Shown here piece by piece: positions 54,801 through 63,718 of a DNA stretch of 64,000 nucleotides (its first letter is position 1; each line of letters opens with the position of its first letter). The stretch is from Branchiostoma floridae (lineage: Eukaryota; Chordata; Leptocardii; Amphioxiformes; Branchiostomatidae). The stretch covers positions 21,825,838 to 21,889,837 of the forward strand of contig NC_049988.1 of the NCBI RefSeq assembly GCF_000003815.2. Direction: 5' to 3'. The notes under the pieces were generated by a model. It did no database searches, was not told the origin of the DNA, and saw only the letters and a list, made by a program, of their open reading frames with translations. The position numbers were made by a program, and so were the translations under genes.

Positions 54801-57800
54801 ACAAAAGGCTTAGATCAAACGTAATACAAAAGATAACCCCACAGTTGAAAACTTACCCAGTGTAGAACTAGTACCAACACTTCTCCCCTGACTTGTGCTT
54901 TTTGTTTGATGGCAGAAACTGAGAAACACAGAGAGTGACAAGTTGGGGGTTCAGATCCAGGCGTACCTGGATAACAAGTTCGACGTCGCGTCTCTGCTGG
55001 ACGACTCGGAGACAAAGACGGCCGCTCTGGAGAGAGTGGTGGAGCTGGAGGAGCAGGTCTCACATGTAAGTTCACATTGGTCTCACAGCTCAGTTCCGTT
55101 CACAAAACGTGGTCTCACATCTCAGTTTGTAGTGGTCATATATCTCACATGGAATGTTGACACATGGAAAGGTGGACTCACTTTTGGACTCCAAAGTGTA
55201 GATTCAAGTCAATCTCAGAATGTATAAATATGTTCATTTTCTTATGATTCACACATCATTTTGTCACTTAAAAAGATTGACATTTCAGATATGTTAATTT
55301 CTTTACATGTCTGCAAGCCTTAAAATTGATTAATATAATGATTACTTCATTGATTCGTTGAAGTGAATTTTTTTATGTGAACTTGCATGAAACAATAAGG
55401 GTTCATGGTCAGATTTAGAACTTGCTGTGGTCTCACGTGTAAGCTTTCAATGATCAGGGAAAAGTCTTAAGATCCCATTTCTTAAATCCTTCCAGCTGAG
55501 TGAGAAGCTGCAAGACCTCGAGGAGGAGTCTTTAGTAAAAAGTCTTGAACTTGAGCGGCAGCTGGCCGAGGCGTTGAGGGAGGCAGAACTTCTCAAGGTA
55601 AGTCAGGATAAACTTCTTGAACCTTTAGAAGATACTAAGAAACAGATAGGTGACAACATTTTGACCACAAACTTAAAACCTTCTTTCCCCAACTACCATA
55701 AAAGTTGCCAAAAGAAATAAATATTTGTTGTCTTTAGAGGTGGCTTTAGTAAGATGTTATTCTATTTCCCCAGGAAACTTGTGCCAAATCAGACACCGAA
55801 GTGATGATATTTTGACCACAAATGTATAACCTTCTTCCCCAACTACTGTGAAAGTTACAAATATAGATAAATATTTGTTTAGGTTGAAGGTACCTTTAGA
55901 TAATTGTCGTTTTATGTCCCCAGGAAACATGTGCTAATTTAAAAGTAGACACTAAAGTAACGATGTTTCGACTACATGTATGAACTTGTTTCCCAAACTG
56001 CCATGAAAGTCGCAGCAATAAATGAATATTTGTTGTCTTTAGAGATATCTAGAGTTGAATATTCTTTTATTACCCCAGGAAACATGTGCCAAAGCTGACA
56101 CGGAGGTGACGACTCTTCGCCGGCTGGTGAAACAGAAGGACGAGGAAGTCATCAAACACCAGACACTGCTGGACTCCAAACTGCAGGTCAGGGGCTCCCT
56201 CTAGCAATACCAGCTAAAAAAGCAGTCTGTGCATCTCATTGAGAAATTCACAGCGTTAAATGAATATTTGTACTCTTTAGAGGTGGCTTTAGTTAGATAT
56301 CATCAAACACCAGACACTGCTGGACTCCAAACTGCAGGTCAGCAGCTCCCTCTAGTAATATTAGATAAAACTGCAGCTCTTTGCCTGATTCCTCCAGTAG
56401 CGAATGATCCTCATGATATAATAATAATAATCACCTGGTGTATTTTGCCAGCCAGTAAGTACCCAAAGTACGAGTAATGAGGCTGTTTAACGTGGTCAGA
56501 GCACCTCCTCGAGCACGGGACCCTCGTTTTACGTCCCTCCCGGAAGACGATTTCGTGGAAAGCTTTGTGATGTTACAGCAATCCGGTCGTCCAGTACTGT
56601 CCAGACTGCGCGGCCAAAAGCCAAGAGCTGCACAATTTGAACTTTGTACTTTGTCTTAGTATGTATGAAGATCACAAAGTCAGGTGGTTTTGCAGTGAGA
56701 TAGACCCGAATCATGCTACATTTCTGTACACCAGACAATTGCGATCTGTGGCTAAGCTAAAAGCAATTGATTTTGTTTTTTAAAAGCCTGGGCCAGTGAA
56801 AGAATAGCTTTTCAGGGGCTTGACTATTGGAGTGATTGATTGATGTATTGATAAACCGATGTATTGATTGATTGATTTAATAGTAGGTTGATAAACTGAT
56901 TTATTGATGTATTAATGTATTGATTGATTAATGTATGTCCTGTAGGAGCTACAGCTGCAGTGTCATAAGGAGGACTGTTTGATTGGTGTATTGATTGATT
57001 GATTATTAATTGCTAACCCCACCTGTAGGAGTTGCAGCTTCAGCGTCGAGAGGAGGCAGACGGAGCCTCGTCGCCAGGGGAACACGACGACAAACGTGCC
57101 GCGCCGATCCTCTCCATCCCCCCTCCCCCTGCCGAACCCTACCAGACTGACGCAGGTGAGATGTTTGTTTGTTTGTTTGTTTGTTTGTGAACACGACGGC
57201 AAACGTGCCGCCCCAATCCTCTCCATCCCCCCTCCCCCTGTCAAACCCTACCAGACTGACGCAGGTGAGATGTTTGTTTGTTTGTTTGTTTGTTTGTTTG
57301 TTTGGGAACACGACGACAAACGTGCCGCGCCGATCCTCTCCATGCCCCCTCCCCCTGCAGAACCCTACCAGACTGACGCAGGTGAGATGTTTGTTTGTTT
57401 GTTTGTTTGTTTGTTTGTTTGTTTGGGAACACGACGACAAACGTGCCGCGCCGATCCTCTCCATGCCCCCTCCCCCTGCAGAACCCTACCAGACTGACGC
57501 AGGTGAGATGTTTGTTTGTTTGTTTGTTTGTTTGTTTGTTTGGGAACACGACGACAAACGTGCCGCGCCGATCCTCTCCATGCCCCCTCCCCCTGCCGAA
57601 CCCTACCAGACTGATGCAGGTGAGATGTTTGTTTGTTTGTTTGTTTGTTTGGACCTTTGTTTATTATCCCCCTCTTCCCCTGCTGGTCCCTCCCAGACTG
57701 ACGCAGGTGGAGCATTTTTTTTATTTCTTCATCTTTATTGTCGTTCCTTCAGTATGGGGCATCGTCTGTGTCTGTTTGTTTGGATCTTTGAATCTTTCTT

Positions 57801-60800
57801 CATTCATTACAAGCACCAATCAGCCTGCAGGCCACTTTTCATTGAGGTTGTGATGGTCAGACAAAGTATAACAAAAATACAGACTACGGGTTTGGATGTG
57901 ATAACCAGAGTTTTTCAGCCAGTAATGGAATGTTCATAAAGCAGCACCGAGCTCTATAAAGTTTGTTATGAATGTGAACACACCGGTCTGTTTTCTCTGT
58001 ATTCTTGCTCTGTTTCTTCTGGTTTGGGCCAAACATGGTCAAATGGCAAAGACAAAGAACAAGACCTACAGTAACTTAGTAAGACTTTGTATTGTCTCCT
58101 TAGTCTTGCATTGTATGATTTTTGCAAGTGTATGACTTTCCTTTCTTTTCCTTTTCAAAAGAAAAATGAAACATTAAGATTATTTTTTTTACACCTTTCC
58201 TTTGTCTCACGTGCAGGTAACAAAGTCCCAAGACCGAGTTCGCTGGCCCCGGCAGCAGGTGCACCATCATCATCAGCAGGGGACTTGCCGCCACCACCCC
58301 CTCCCCCTCCTCCCCCTGCACCACCCCCTCCCCCACCCCCGGGCATGCCCCCACCCCCTCCACCACTCCCTGGGGCAGCCATGGCAGGTAAGGATCGTTC
58401 AGTTGTACATCAAGCAGTTCTACGGGACATTAGACTGGGTACCATCCGGAAAGTAGTTCGCTCCGCCGTTAATGCACTATATGCAGTCGCTTCTCACTCT
58501 GCCATTTATCATACATTACATACAATCACTTACTGTAAATGCAGAAATGTTCGCGGTGGATTAATATTCGCGGTTTTCGCGGTGACCACTTCACCGCGAA
58601 ATTAAAACCACCGCGAATATTTTCTATTATGGTATTAGAATGCAGTCTATGGTGTTACCGCGAAATTAAATCCACCGCGAAATGTCCTTTTTCCCGCTAC
58701 CGCAAAATTAAATCCCCGCGAACTTAAATGCATTTACAGTATCTGCTATTCCGTCTGGAAACCTTGACCACGTTAACGTCTGGAATCATCCAAATTTTAG
58801 ACAAGGGCTCTGATTGGTCCCTACACGAATTAAGGAATGGGTTCAACCGCTCATTTGAATAGGCATTCCAACCCCCGAAAAGCCTTCTGTCCGCTTGCAG
58901 GAGGGATTTTGTCATCAAACGAGCGCTCTAGAACCCATTCCTCATTAACAGACGTTTCCACCAAACGGTTGATTTTCTGGTTGGATTCAACACAGATCAA
59001 TGTACATCGATTTAATGTACCTAGATGTGCCATAAAGATCTTTTCCTGTACAGTGTAAGATTTTGGCTAAGAAGTCCCTGTTTTCTCCCAGCCCTGAAGA
59101 TTAAGAAGAAGCATGTTCCAAAGTTCCGGCTGCCGGTTCTGAACTGGGTGGCGCTGAAACCCAACCAGGTGAAGGGGACCGTGTTCAGCGAGATCGACGA
59201 CGACAAGGTCATCGAGGTAAGCCGTCAAGGTCGTTTTTAGTACATGGTTTGATGAGAAATGTGAGAAACTTGCTGAGCTATTTCATGTTTATAATTAGCT
59301 ATTTAAAGGTTATAGTTAGAGATGGCAAACTTCACCGCATATGTTATATGCAAACAGCATTGTGACTCCCAGCATTCGACAGACAGAGCTGTATTCAGCG
59401 CTAACTTAGATTTTTTCCGTCATACTCATCATTTGGGAACCCATGTTGTTCATTTTCGTTATCAAATCTGTCACTTTGAGCTTACAAAAATACCATTTCA
59501 TCAGTTTCATGTCATAAAGTTCAGAATATTTTATGGATGGGGTGAATTTTTTTACTGTCCCTTCAAGCAAATTTCCATCCCTGAATGGAGGGACAGATTC
59601 TAGAGACATTCCTAATGGCAATGTTGTACAGACAGACAGACATAAATGCAGACAGACGGTCGGATGGACACACAGGCAGACAGACAAACAAACACACAGA
59701 CAGATATACATACAGACAGACATACATACACCCAGGCAAATAGACAGACATACATACACACAGGCAGACAGTCAGACAGACAGACAGACAGACATACAAG
59801 CACACAGTTGCTCCAAAGTACAGTACCACAAGGTGCCCTTTTCTCTCCTGCCAGGAACTAGACATGACAGACTTTGAAGACAACTTCAAGACGAAGGCTC
59901 AGCCTCTGGACTCCAAGGAGGATTCCATCGCTAAGAAGATATCTGAGAAGTCTATAAGGAAGAGGGACCAGGTGACTCTGATTGACGCCAACCGGGCAAG
60001 AAATCTTGGTAAGAAAAAAGCAGACCCAGGGTTTGAAAAGAACACTTCCAGTTTGTATAATCAACCCAAATTTTAGATGCTTCATCTTTTAGACCATTTT
60101 TACCTTCTCCCTTCTACCCAACCCCATAACTACTACAAATTTGATGCCATAAAACAGCTACCAGGAGTGATAGCATTAAAAGACACCATACATGTTTCTA
60201 CAATGGGTTCAAATACTTTCTGTATCAGTTCAGTTCAGTTCGGTGCCTTCATTTGATGACAATGATACTGCCGAGCATCTCAGTTTACTTATTAATAAGT
60301 CTAATTTTCAGAAGGATAAGTCTAATTTGAAGTAAGAATAACGGTTATTATTGATTTATTTTTGTTTATTTTTTGCTTGTCAATGATTGATTGCTTGATT
60401 CTTTGATCTTTCCTTTGCAGCTATCTCCAAAAGAAAGATTGCGCTCGACAATGACCAGATCTTCAGAGCCATTGTCATGTAAGTATGCCGAACTTGTTAG
60501 CTACGGAACTTTTTACACAGAAAGATATCTTTTTAATGATTATAAAAATATAAACAAAATTGATGATGAACTTTGTGTTTCTCTTCCCTGTCTTCCAGGT
60601 TTGACCTAAATGTGCTGAATGTTGACCAGGTGGACATTCTTATCAAGTTTGTACCCACGGAACAGGAGGTCAGTATACTAACCCTAACACTAACATAACC
60701 CTAACCCTAGTGTGCTCAATGTCTCACCCACGGAACAGGAGGTCAGTATGCTAACATCTAACAGGACAGGACAAATATTTTGTTTTCTTTACAGTGCACA

Positions 60801-63718
60801 CTTAGCAGAATGTAAACTTTGAGGCACTCAATTTGCCTGAATGAATGATGACACGTGTAGGTATCCTACAAACTTCATGGCGTTACTTTTCAGTGCTGGC
60901 TTGCCAGTTTGAAAACTAATGAAACGACTAGCAATGGCAAGAGAAAGATTCGCCATCAGCACTTTGACTATGTTTTTCAGAATACTTGTCAGTAAGGAGC
61001 CCCATAACATTTACAGCTCCATCGTCCCTGTCCATTCTACCCACACATATTCAACTAGATTATCCAACTACTTCAGTTTTAAACTCCCTAAGCCAAAAAC
61101 AAACTCAAAAAAGCGAACTTTTCTCTACCGTGCCATCAGTCTATGGAATGTCCTACCGTCACACATCAAATCTCTGCCCAACTTTTCACGATTTAAAACG
61201 GCAATCTACCATCATATATTCTCAAGATAGTTTTTTTATGATTGTGAATGCTTTTATCTGTTATGTATATATATATATACATGTATGTTTGTGGTGTATC
61301 TGTTCGAACCCAGGAAGACTAGCCCTACGGGCTAAAGGGTATCTTAATAAAGGAATAAAAGAATAAAGGAATGTTTGTGAGTAAATGTTCTACATCATTC
61401 AACACTGCATCCACCACCTTGTAAATGTGGCTTGGTTTAAGATGTATGAAGGATCTTGTTTCAGATTTTTGTTCTCAATACTCTGAAAGTTTTACCCATG
61501 TTAGAATATACTCCCATTGTACCCCCACCAGGTGAAGGCGTTTCGAGAGTACGAGGTCAGAGACAGAAAACCAGTGGAGAAACTCAGCGATGAGGACAAG
61601 TTCATGTTACAGGTTATTCTCAGTTTTCCTGTTTTTCTTTCCTCCCTTTCTATCCTGCTTGTGGGTGCTCTGTTTTGCTGATTTTATTTGCTGTCAAATT
61701 TCGCCAACACTGCCCTGTTGAGTTTGTCTGTATTTTTGAATTATGTGTTATGACTTTGTTTTGATATTTTGTGAGAGAGGGTGTTTAAGGAATGATACAC
61801 ACACAACTTCTGCACAAACAGAAGACTTGAAATTTTCTCTATCTGCATTGTTCAATTGCTGCAATGCTTGTTTACCTTTAGCTGTGGAGTAAATTATGTG
61901 TACATGTATTTTATTTAATCACAGGCTAGACTGTGGTTTCAAACAGAAATATTTTGGAGATAATGTAATAAATAAAAAAAATAAAAAATAATGTAATCTG
62001 TCTTGATATCCCTAACTATCCTGTAATTGAATACAGCAGATATACATGTAGGTTACCCCACGGATAAAGGTGAACTAGCTTTAACTGCCTCTCTTCCTTC
62101 TGACAGGCACACAGTTGTGCATCTGCTACTACCTCTGACACACTTAACTACTTCTTAGGCCACAGCAGTTTGATTTGTTGGTTCTCGGATTTTGAAAAAT
62201 TATGCTTAACTGGACAAACTGAGCAAAACAAAGCCCGTTAAAATGTTAGCCTAAGTATCAGCCTGGTTAGTTTACCAGGGCTCATGATACTCATGATACT
62301 CCCGGAGTATGGGAACGGTACGAGACAAGAATGAGTACGGTAAACTAACCAGGCTGATACTCAAGCTATACAAATGTACGCGGTGCACTCAGTTTTATGG
62401 AGTGAATACGTATACAGTCATATTGAAGCATTCCTCCATGGCCTGCTTTTTTATACTGTCTGATTTCTATGTTTTCCCATAAAATGTCAGAGAATTAAAT
62501 ACATAAATTGTTTTGGTCTTAACTAACTTCAATGTTTGTTTAAAGCTGACAACATTGTTTTAAACCCATTTTTTCTCTCCCCCCAGTTCAGTAAGATCGA
62601 GAGGATACAGCAGAGGCTGACAATCATGAACTTCCTGGGAAACTTTGAGGATAACATCCACATGCTTACACCTGTGAGTACATCCAATTATCATTTTATT
62701 TTTTATACAATTTGAATTTTCTGTTGCTATGACTGGCTCTCTAAAAGTAAGTCACTGGACGTAACTGCTTATCTGAATTTTTAAGCTTCTAGCATTTGTC
62801 AAAGACTTATTAACATTTTCTCCTGGCCTCGTATTTAGAAATTAAATTAACTATGAACTTTTATAGTCTTCAGAGTTTTTTTACAGAATTTACAGAATTA
62901 GCAATGCTTGATCTACTTGAGGTGTATGTATATTTGTTATTGTGTTGATATCCAGTACTCTTTTCTTTCCCAGCAACTGAACGCAGTGACAGCAGCCTCC
63001 ATGTCCATCAAGGCCTCACAGAAGCTCAAGAAAATGCTGGAGGTTTGTTGGTTTGGAAATGTTGACATAGTAATGCAGTTGTCCAACTCGAGTAAAAAGA
63101 GACTGTCACAACAAATCCGTAGGTTGTCAGAGTTTATTTACCTCTACCTGCTGCCTATCCCCATAACCTGGTTAGAGGTAAATAGAGAATCTGGAGCCAA
63201 AACAGCTACTCCAGTGAGTTATAGAAGGTTAAAGACTGGATCTAGAAGAAAATCAGAAGGTAGATGGGTAGAGGGTAGCCTACCGGAAGTAAGCCGGCCG
63301 TAGATTTCCGAATCGACCGTTGCAGTCGCAGATCCTCGGAGCTTCGCGGGGACTTTCAACAACTTCAGTAACGATTCGAGCGAACCACCGAACGCGTTCT
63401 AAAGCGCACTTTGGTTCGTCGGAGAGTTGGATAAAATGGCGGACAACTCAAGCGGCGGAGGGAAGTGCGCATATTTCGAGACGTTCTCGCGGCACAACAC
63501 AGTCGTATCAATACGTTGTAAATATTGCTGTGCAGTGTACTAAGGTAGACTCAACTCATAATGTAGAAAATGGCCAAAAACAGTGGCTTTGATTTTACAT
63601 TATTGAATCCCTTTAACCCATGTTAATTTCCCATCAGATCATCCTGGCTTTTGGAAACTACATGAACAGTTCCAAGAGAGGAGCTGCATATGGTTTCAAA
63701 CTGCAGAGTCTGGACACG
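33718..63718 (+). CDS. FMNL: Formin-like protein FMNL (23 exons, 790 codons, runs off window)
   Basis: Exons: 33718-33834, 48812-48895, 49373-49453, 50252-50328, 50856-50942, 52024-52207, 53124-53200, 53645-53738, 54006-54080, 54386-54496, 54916-55065, 55496-55597, 56079-56186, 57029-57155, 58217-58387, 59092-59216, 59855-60008, 60421-60478, 60599-60668, 61532-61612, 62587-62673, 62974-63042 and 63638-63718. Every junction is in phase. Domain order is myristoylation start (MGNGES), GTPase-binding/FH3, coiled coil, FH1 proline runs, and most of FH2. Motifs diagnostic of FMNL1-3 include [47 protein letters not shown] and [18 protein letters not shown]. Known role: Rho-GTPase-regulated actin nucleation and elongation at membranes. 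The end of FH2 and the DAD lie beyond the window. Confidence 0.95.
34683..34874. mobile_element. Foldback element, CTACCAGRCTC family, copy 1
   Basis: TAGTCTCTACCAGACTC and GAGTCTGGTAGAGACTA are inverted ends. The arms continue through CGCTGGAAAATCGTAGAAAT and its complement, about 55 bp per arm. A relative is at 38329-38507. Confidence 0.75.
34877..35290 (-). repeat. Tandem degenerate tRNA-like repeat, about 3 units
   Basis: Units begin at about 34877, 35073 and 35236 with CAAAGTGCCGNTGGNAAGGC and a GGGATTCGAACCC-like string. On the minus strand that is a tRNA B box (GGTTCGAATCCC). Later parts (CTTAACTTTGATNGGAA, TTTGTGACTTGCAA) also repeat. Probably a tandem SINE family. Confidence 0.5.
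36072..36456. mobile_element. hAT-type MITE, CAGGGCTCGAAAT family, copy 2
   Basis: CAGGGCTCGAAATACTG and AATTTCGAGCCCTG are inverted ends. The body is the reverse orientation of copy 1 (28712-29073), with the same GGTGCACC words and TAAGAAAGATAATAAAATGA. Confidence 0.75.
36860..37240 (-). mobile_element. tRNA-derived SINE, copy 1
   Basis: On the minus strand the head reads TAGTGGTTGGGGGGATTGGC...GTCCTGGGTTTGAATCCCCT, with A- and B-box-like promoter parts. The body then has AAGTCAGGT...GGAGGTAAAAGG. It matches 44262-44620 and part of 42955-43150. Confidence 0.65.
38329..38507. mobile_element. Foldback element, CTACCAGRCTC family, copy 2
   Basis: CTACCAGGCTCCTCGGATCG, then CTGGTCAAATAGTAGAAATT and ATAGAGTCAATAGTACG, are mirrored by their reverse complements; arms about 75 bp. 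Confidence 0.75.
39814..40177. mobile_element. GGCCACACC element, copy 2, between 45-bp direct repeats
   Basis: GGCCACACCGATTTAATTTC and AAACTAAATTGGTGTGGCC bound the element. The flanks 39769-39813 and 40178-40222 are near-identical 45-bp direct repeats starting CAGTATGTACTGTAGAGATA. Confidence 0.75.
40245..40410. repeat. Two-copy tandem repeat of about 80 bp
   Basis: TGCTTTTATCACTNNTCTAA through CACACTAGCC and CTTACACTGG appears twice. The second copy is cut at CACTGG by the next element. Confidence 0.7.
40411..42131. mobile_element. CAGGGCTCGAAAT element, copy 3, interrupted by a 240-bp tandem array
   Basis: The left end GCTCGAAATTCATTTTTGGG and right end GTATTTTGAGCCCTG match the family, with CACTGG at both outer edges. 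Between about 40600 and 41940 lies unrelated sequence with three to four units of about 240 bp (TCGTCATGATTTTTGGTATG, CTAATTTGCATAATTAATGA). A relative of its first part is at 45197-45420. Confidence 0.65.
42131..42434. repeat. Dispersed repeat shared with 12655-12930
   Basis: CACTGGGGAGCAGATCCCCT, AAGCATGAAATTCTGATTGA and GCACCATGGAAGGTGGATG align with the copy after the zinc-finger gene. This copy is interrupted by the MULE-like element at 42444. Confidence 0.7.
42444..43393. mobile_element. MULE-like element, about 135-bp inverted ends, 9-bp target duplication
   Basis: GGGTTCGCTTAAAAGGCTGG at the left is mirrored as CCAGCCTTTTAAGCGAACCC (one small change). Arms extend through GGCCAGGCTACC, TCAGATCCCCCCATTCATA and CAGCTGATTGACAGGCATAG-like text. 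ATTGTGGTA flanks both sides (42435-42443, 43394-43402). Long inverted ends with a 9-bp duplication fit Mutator-like elements. A SINE fragment lies inside (about 42955-43150). Confidence 0.8.
44262..44620 (+). mobile_element. tRNA-derived SINE, copy 2 (most complete)
   Basis: The head GTGGTGTAATGGTTAGGGTG (A-box region) and GGTCCTGGGTTGGAATCCCC (B-box region) are followed by a body with GTACCTGACTT twice and GATGGGCTCCACC. The acceptor stem does not pair, so it is not a functional tRNA. Confidence 0.65.
45197..45420. repeat. Fragment related to the 40600-40830 repeat
   Basis: Shares ATATTTGGTAGGT, GGTACTGCAGCAG and TGGACATGCTGTGGT in the same order as 40650-40800. Confidence 0.55.
48812..50942 (+). 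CDS. FMNL: FMNL exons 2-5: GTPase-binding region
   Basis: Reads [20 protein letters not shown], then [34 protein letters not shown], and [20 protein letters not shown]. This is the GBD/armadillo start of diaphanous-type formins, which binds Rho-family GTPases (Cdc42 or Rac for FMNLs). Exons 2, 4 and 5 each have extra partial copies of their 3' end plus donor in the following intron. Confidence 0.92.
49483..49919. mobile_element. hAT-like MITE with 8-bp target duplication, copy 2
   Basis: TAGTGGTGCGTACC and GGTACACACCACTA are inverted ends. TGTCTATA flanks both sides (49475-49482 and 49920-49927). The interior is rich in GGTCCGGAC/GGACCTGAACCTGA, as in 14021-14466. In FMNL intron 3. Confidence 0.85.
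52024..56186 (+). CDS. FMNL: FMNL exons 6-13: FH3/DID and coiled coil
   Basis: Exon 6 has the basic/Ser linker ([13 protein letters not shown]) and [15 protein letters not shown]. Exons 7-10 carry the armadillo core ([29 protein letters not shown]). Exon 11 carries the dimerisation turn ([12 protein letters not shown]), and exons 12-13 a Glu/Leu-rich coiled coil. DID-type regions bind the C-terminal DAD for autoinhibition. Exons 6 and 13 are surrounded by degenerate copies. Confidence 0.92.
52276..52494. mobile_element. TACTGTAAATGCA MITE, copy C, inserted in a duplicated exon end
   Basis: Inverted ends TACTGTAAATGCAG and CATTTACAGTA. The paralogous duplicated segment near 52663-52680 (GGGGCTGGACATCATATAGC) shows the empty site CATATAG, so TA is the duplicated target. 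Confidence 0.8.
52757..52900. mobile_element. GCAACTGGAT foldback MITE, short copy
   Basis: GTTACTTGAGCAACTGGATG and ATATCCAGTTGCCTAAGTAAC are inverted ends; the middle shares GATAACATCTGCTACCTTTT with the 17051 element. Confidence 0.7.
53440..53579 (+). mobile_element. LINE 3' tail with (AAAC)n end
   Basis: Ends ATGAATAAATAAAGGTTGAA followed by an AAAC run, typical of a non-LTR retrotransposon tail, truncated at its 5' side. In FMNL intron 7. Confidence 0.5.
57029..58387 (+). CDS. FMNL: FMNL exons 14-15: linker and FH1 proline-rich region
   Basis: Exon 14 (57029-57155) ends [12 protein letters not shown] in phase 1. Exon 15 (58217-58387) holds runs of up to ten prolines (profilin and SH3 ligands). 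Between them the exon 14 3' part with its donor is repeated four more times; two copies have gained an acceptor. Confidence 0.9.
57060..57660. repeat. Five-copy exon-plus-donor array in FMNL
   Basis: A unit of about 105-120 bp is repeated: GAACACGACGACAAACGTGC..., CCTACCAGACTGACGCAG|GTGAG and a (GTTT)n run. Donors fall at 57156, 57265, 57382, 57503 and about 57619. A sixth decayed remnant follows near 57660-57710. Confidence 0.92.
58531..58741. mobile_element. TACTGTAAATGCA MITE, copy D
   Basis: Inverted ends TACTGTAAATGCAGAAATG and CATTTACAGTA. The interior is full of TTCGCGGT/ACCGCGAA. In FMNL intron 15. Confidence 0.8.
59092..63718 (+). CDS. FMNL: FMNL exons 16-23: FH2 actin-nucleating domain (partial)
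   Basis: Begins [19 protein letters not shown], with [56 protein letters not shown] and [15 protein letters not shown]. These are the lasso, linker and knob-core motifs of FH2. The exon 20 donor (CAG|GTTATT) is weak. The domain continues past the window edge. Confidence 0.93.
59630..59805. repeat. (CAGA)n / (CATA)n microsatellite
   Basis: Interrupted tetranucleotide array ending about 50 bp before the FMNL exon 17 acceptor. Confidence 0.9.
60880..61375 (+). mobile_element. LINE (CR1/L2-type) 3' end fragment
   Basis: A frame ending at 61230 reads [30 protein letters not shown] and [12 protein letters not shown], the conserved C-terminal end of non-LTR reverse-transcriptase proteins. It is followed by GACTAGCCCTACGGGCTAAA and ATAAAGGAATAAAAGAATAA, a retroposon tail. 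It is 5'-truncated, inside FMNL intron 19, same strand as the gene. Confidence 0.75.
62253..62362. repeat. Inverted repeat in FMNL intron 20
   Basis: AAGTATCAGCCTGGTTAGTT and AACTAACCAGGCTGATACTC are inverted; TACC/GGTA extend the arms. A foldback MITE candidate. Confidence 0.7.
63043..63637. other. FMNL intron 22
   Basis: Contains a short inverted pair TTTACCTCTA...TAGAGGTAAA (about 63138-63183) and a locally GC-rich block near 63290-63500. No exon recognised. Confidence 0.5.

Noticed and set aside
57006-57853. Open frames rich in [10 protein letters not shown] on + and NKQTNKQT on -
   Set aside because: Translation of the (GTTT)n runs and exon copies; the genuine coding part is FMNL exon 14 in its own frame.
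58100-58382. Gly-rich minus-strand open frames
   Set aside because: Antisense of the FMNL proline runs.
60919-61230. Separate host gene inside FMNL intron 19
   Set aside because: The protein text is the C-terminal end of a non-LTR retrotransposon with its poly(A)-like tail, 5'-truncated.
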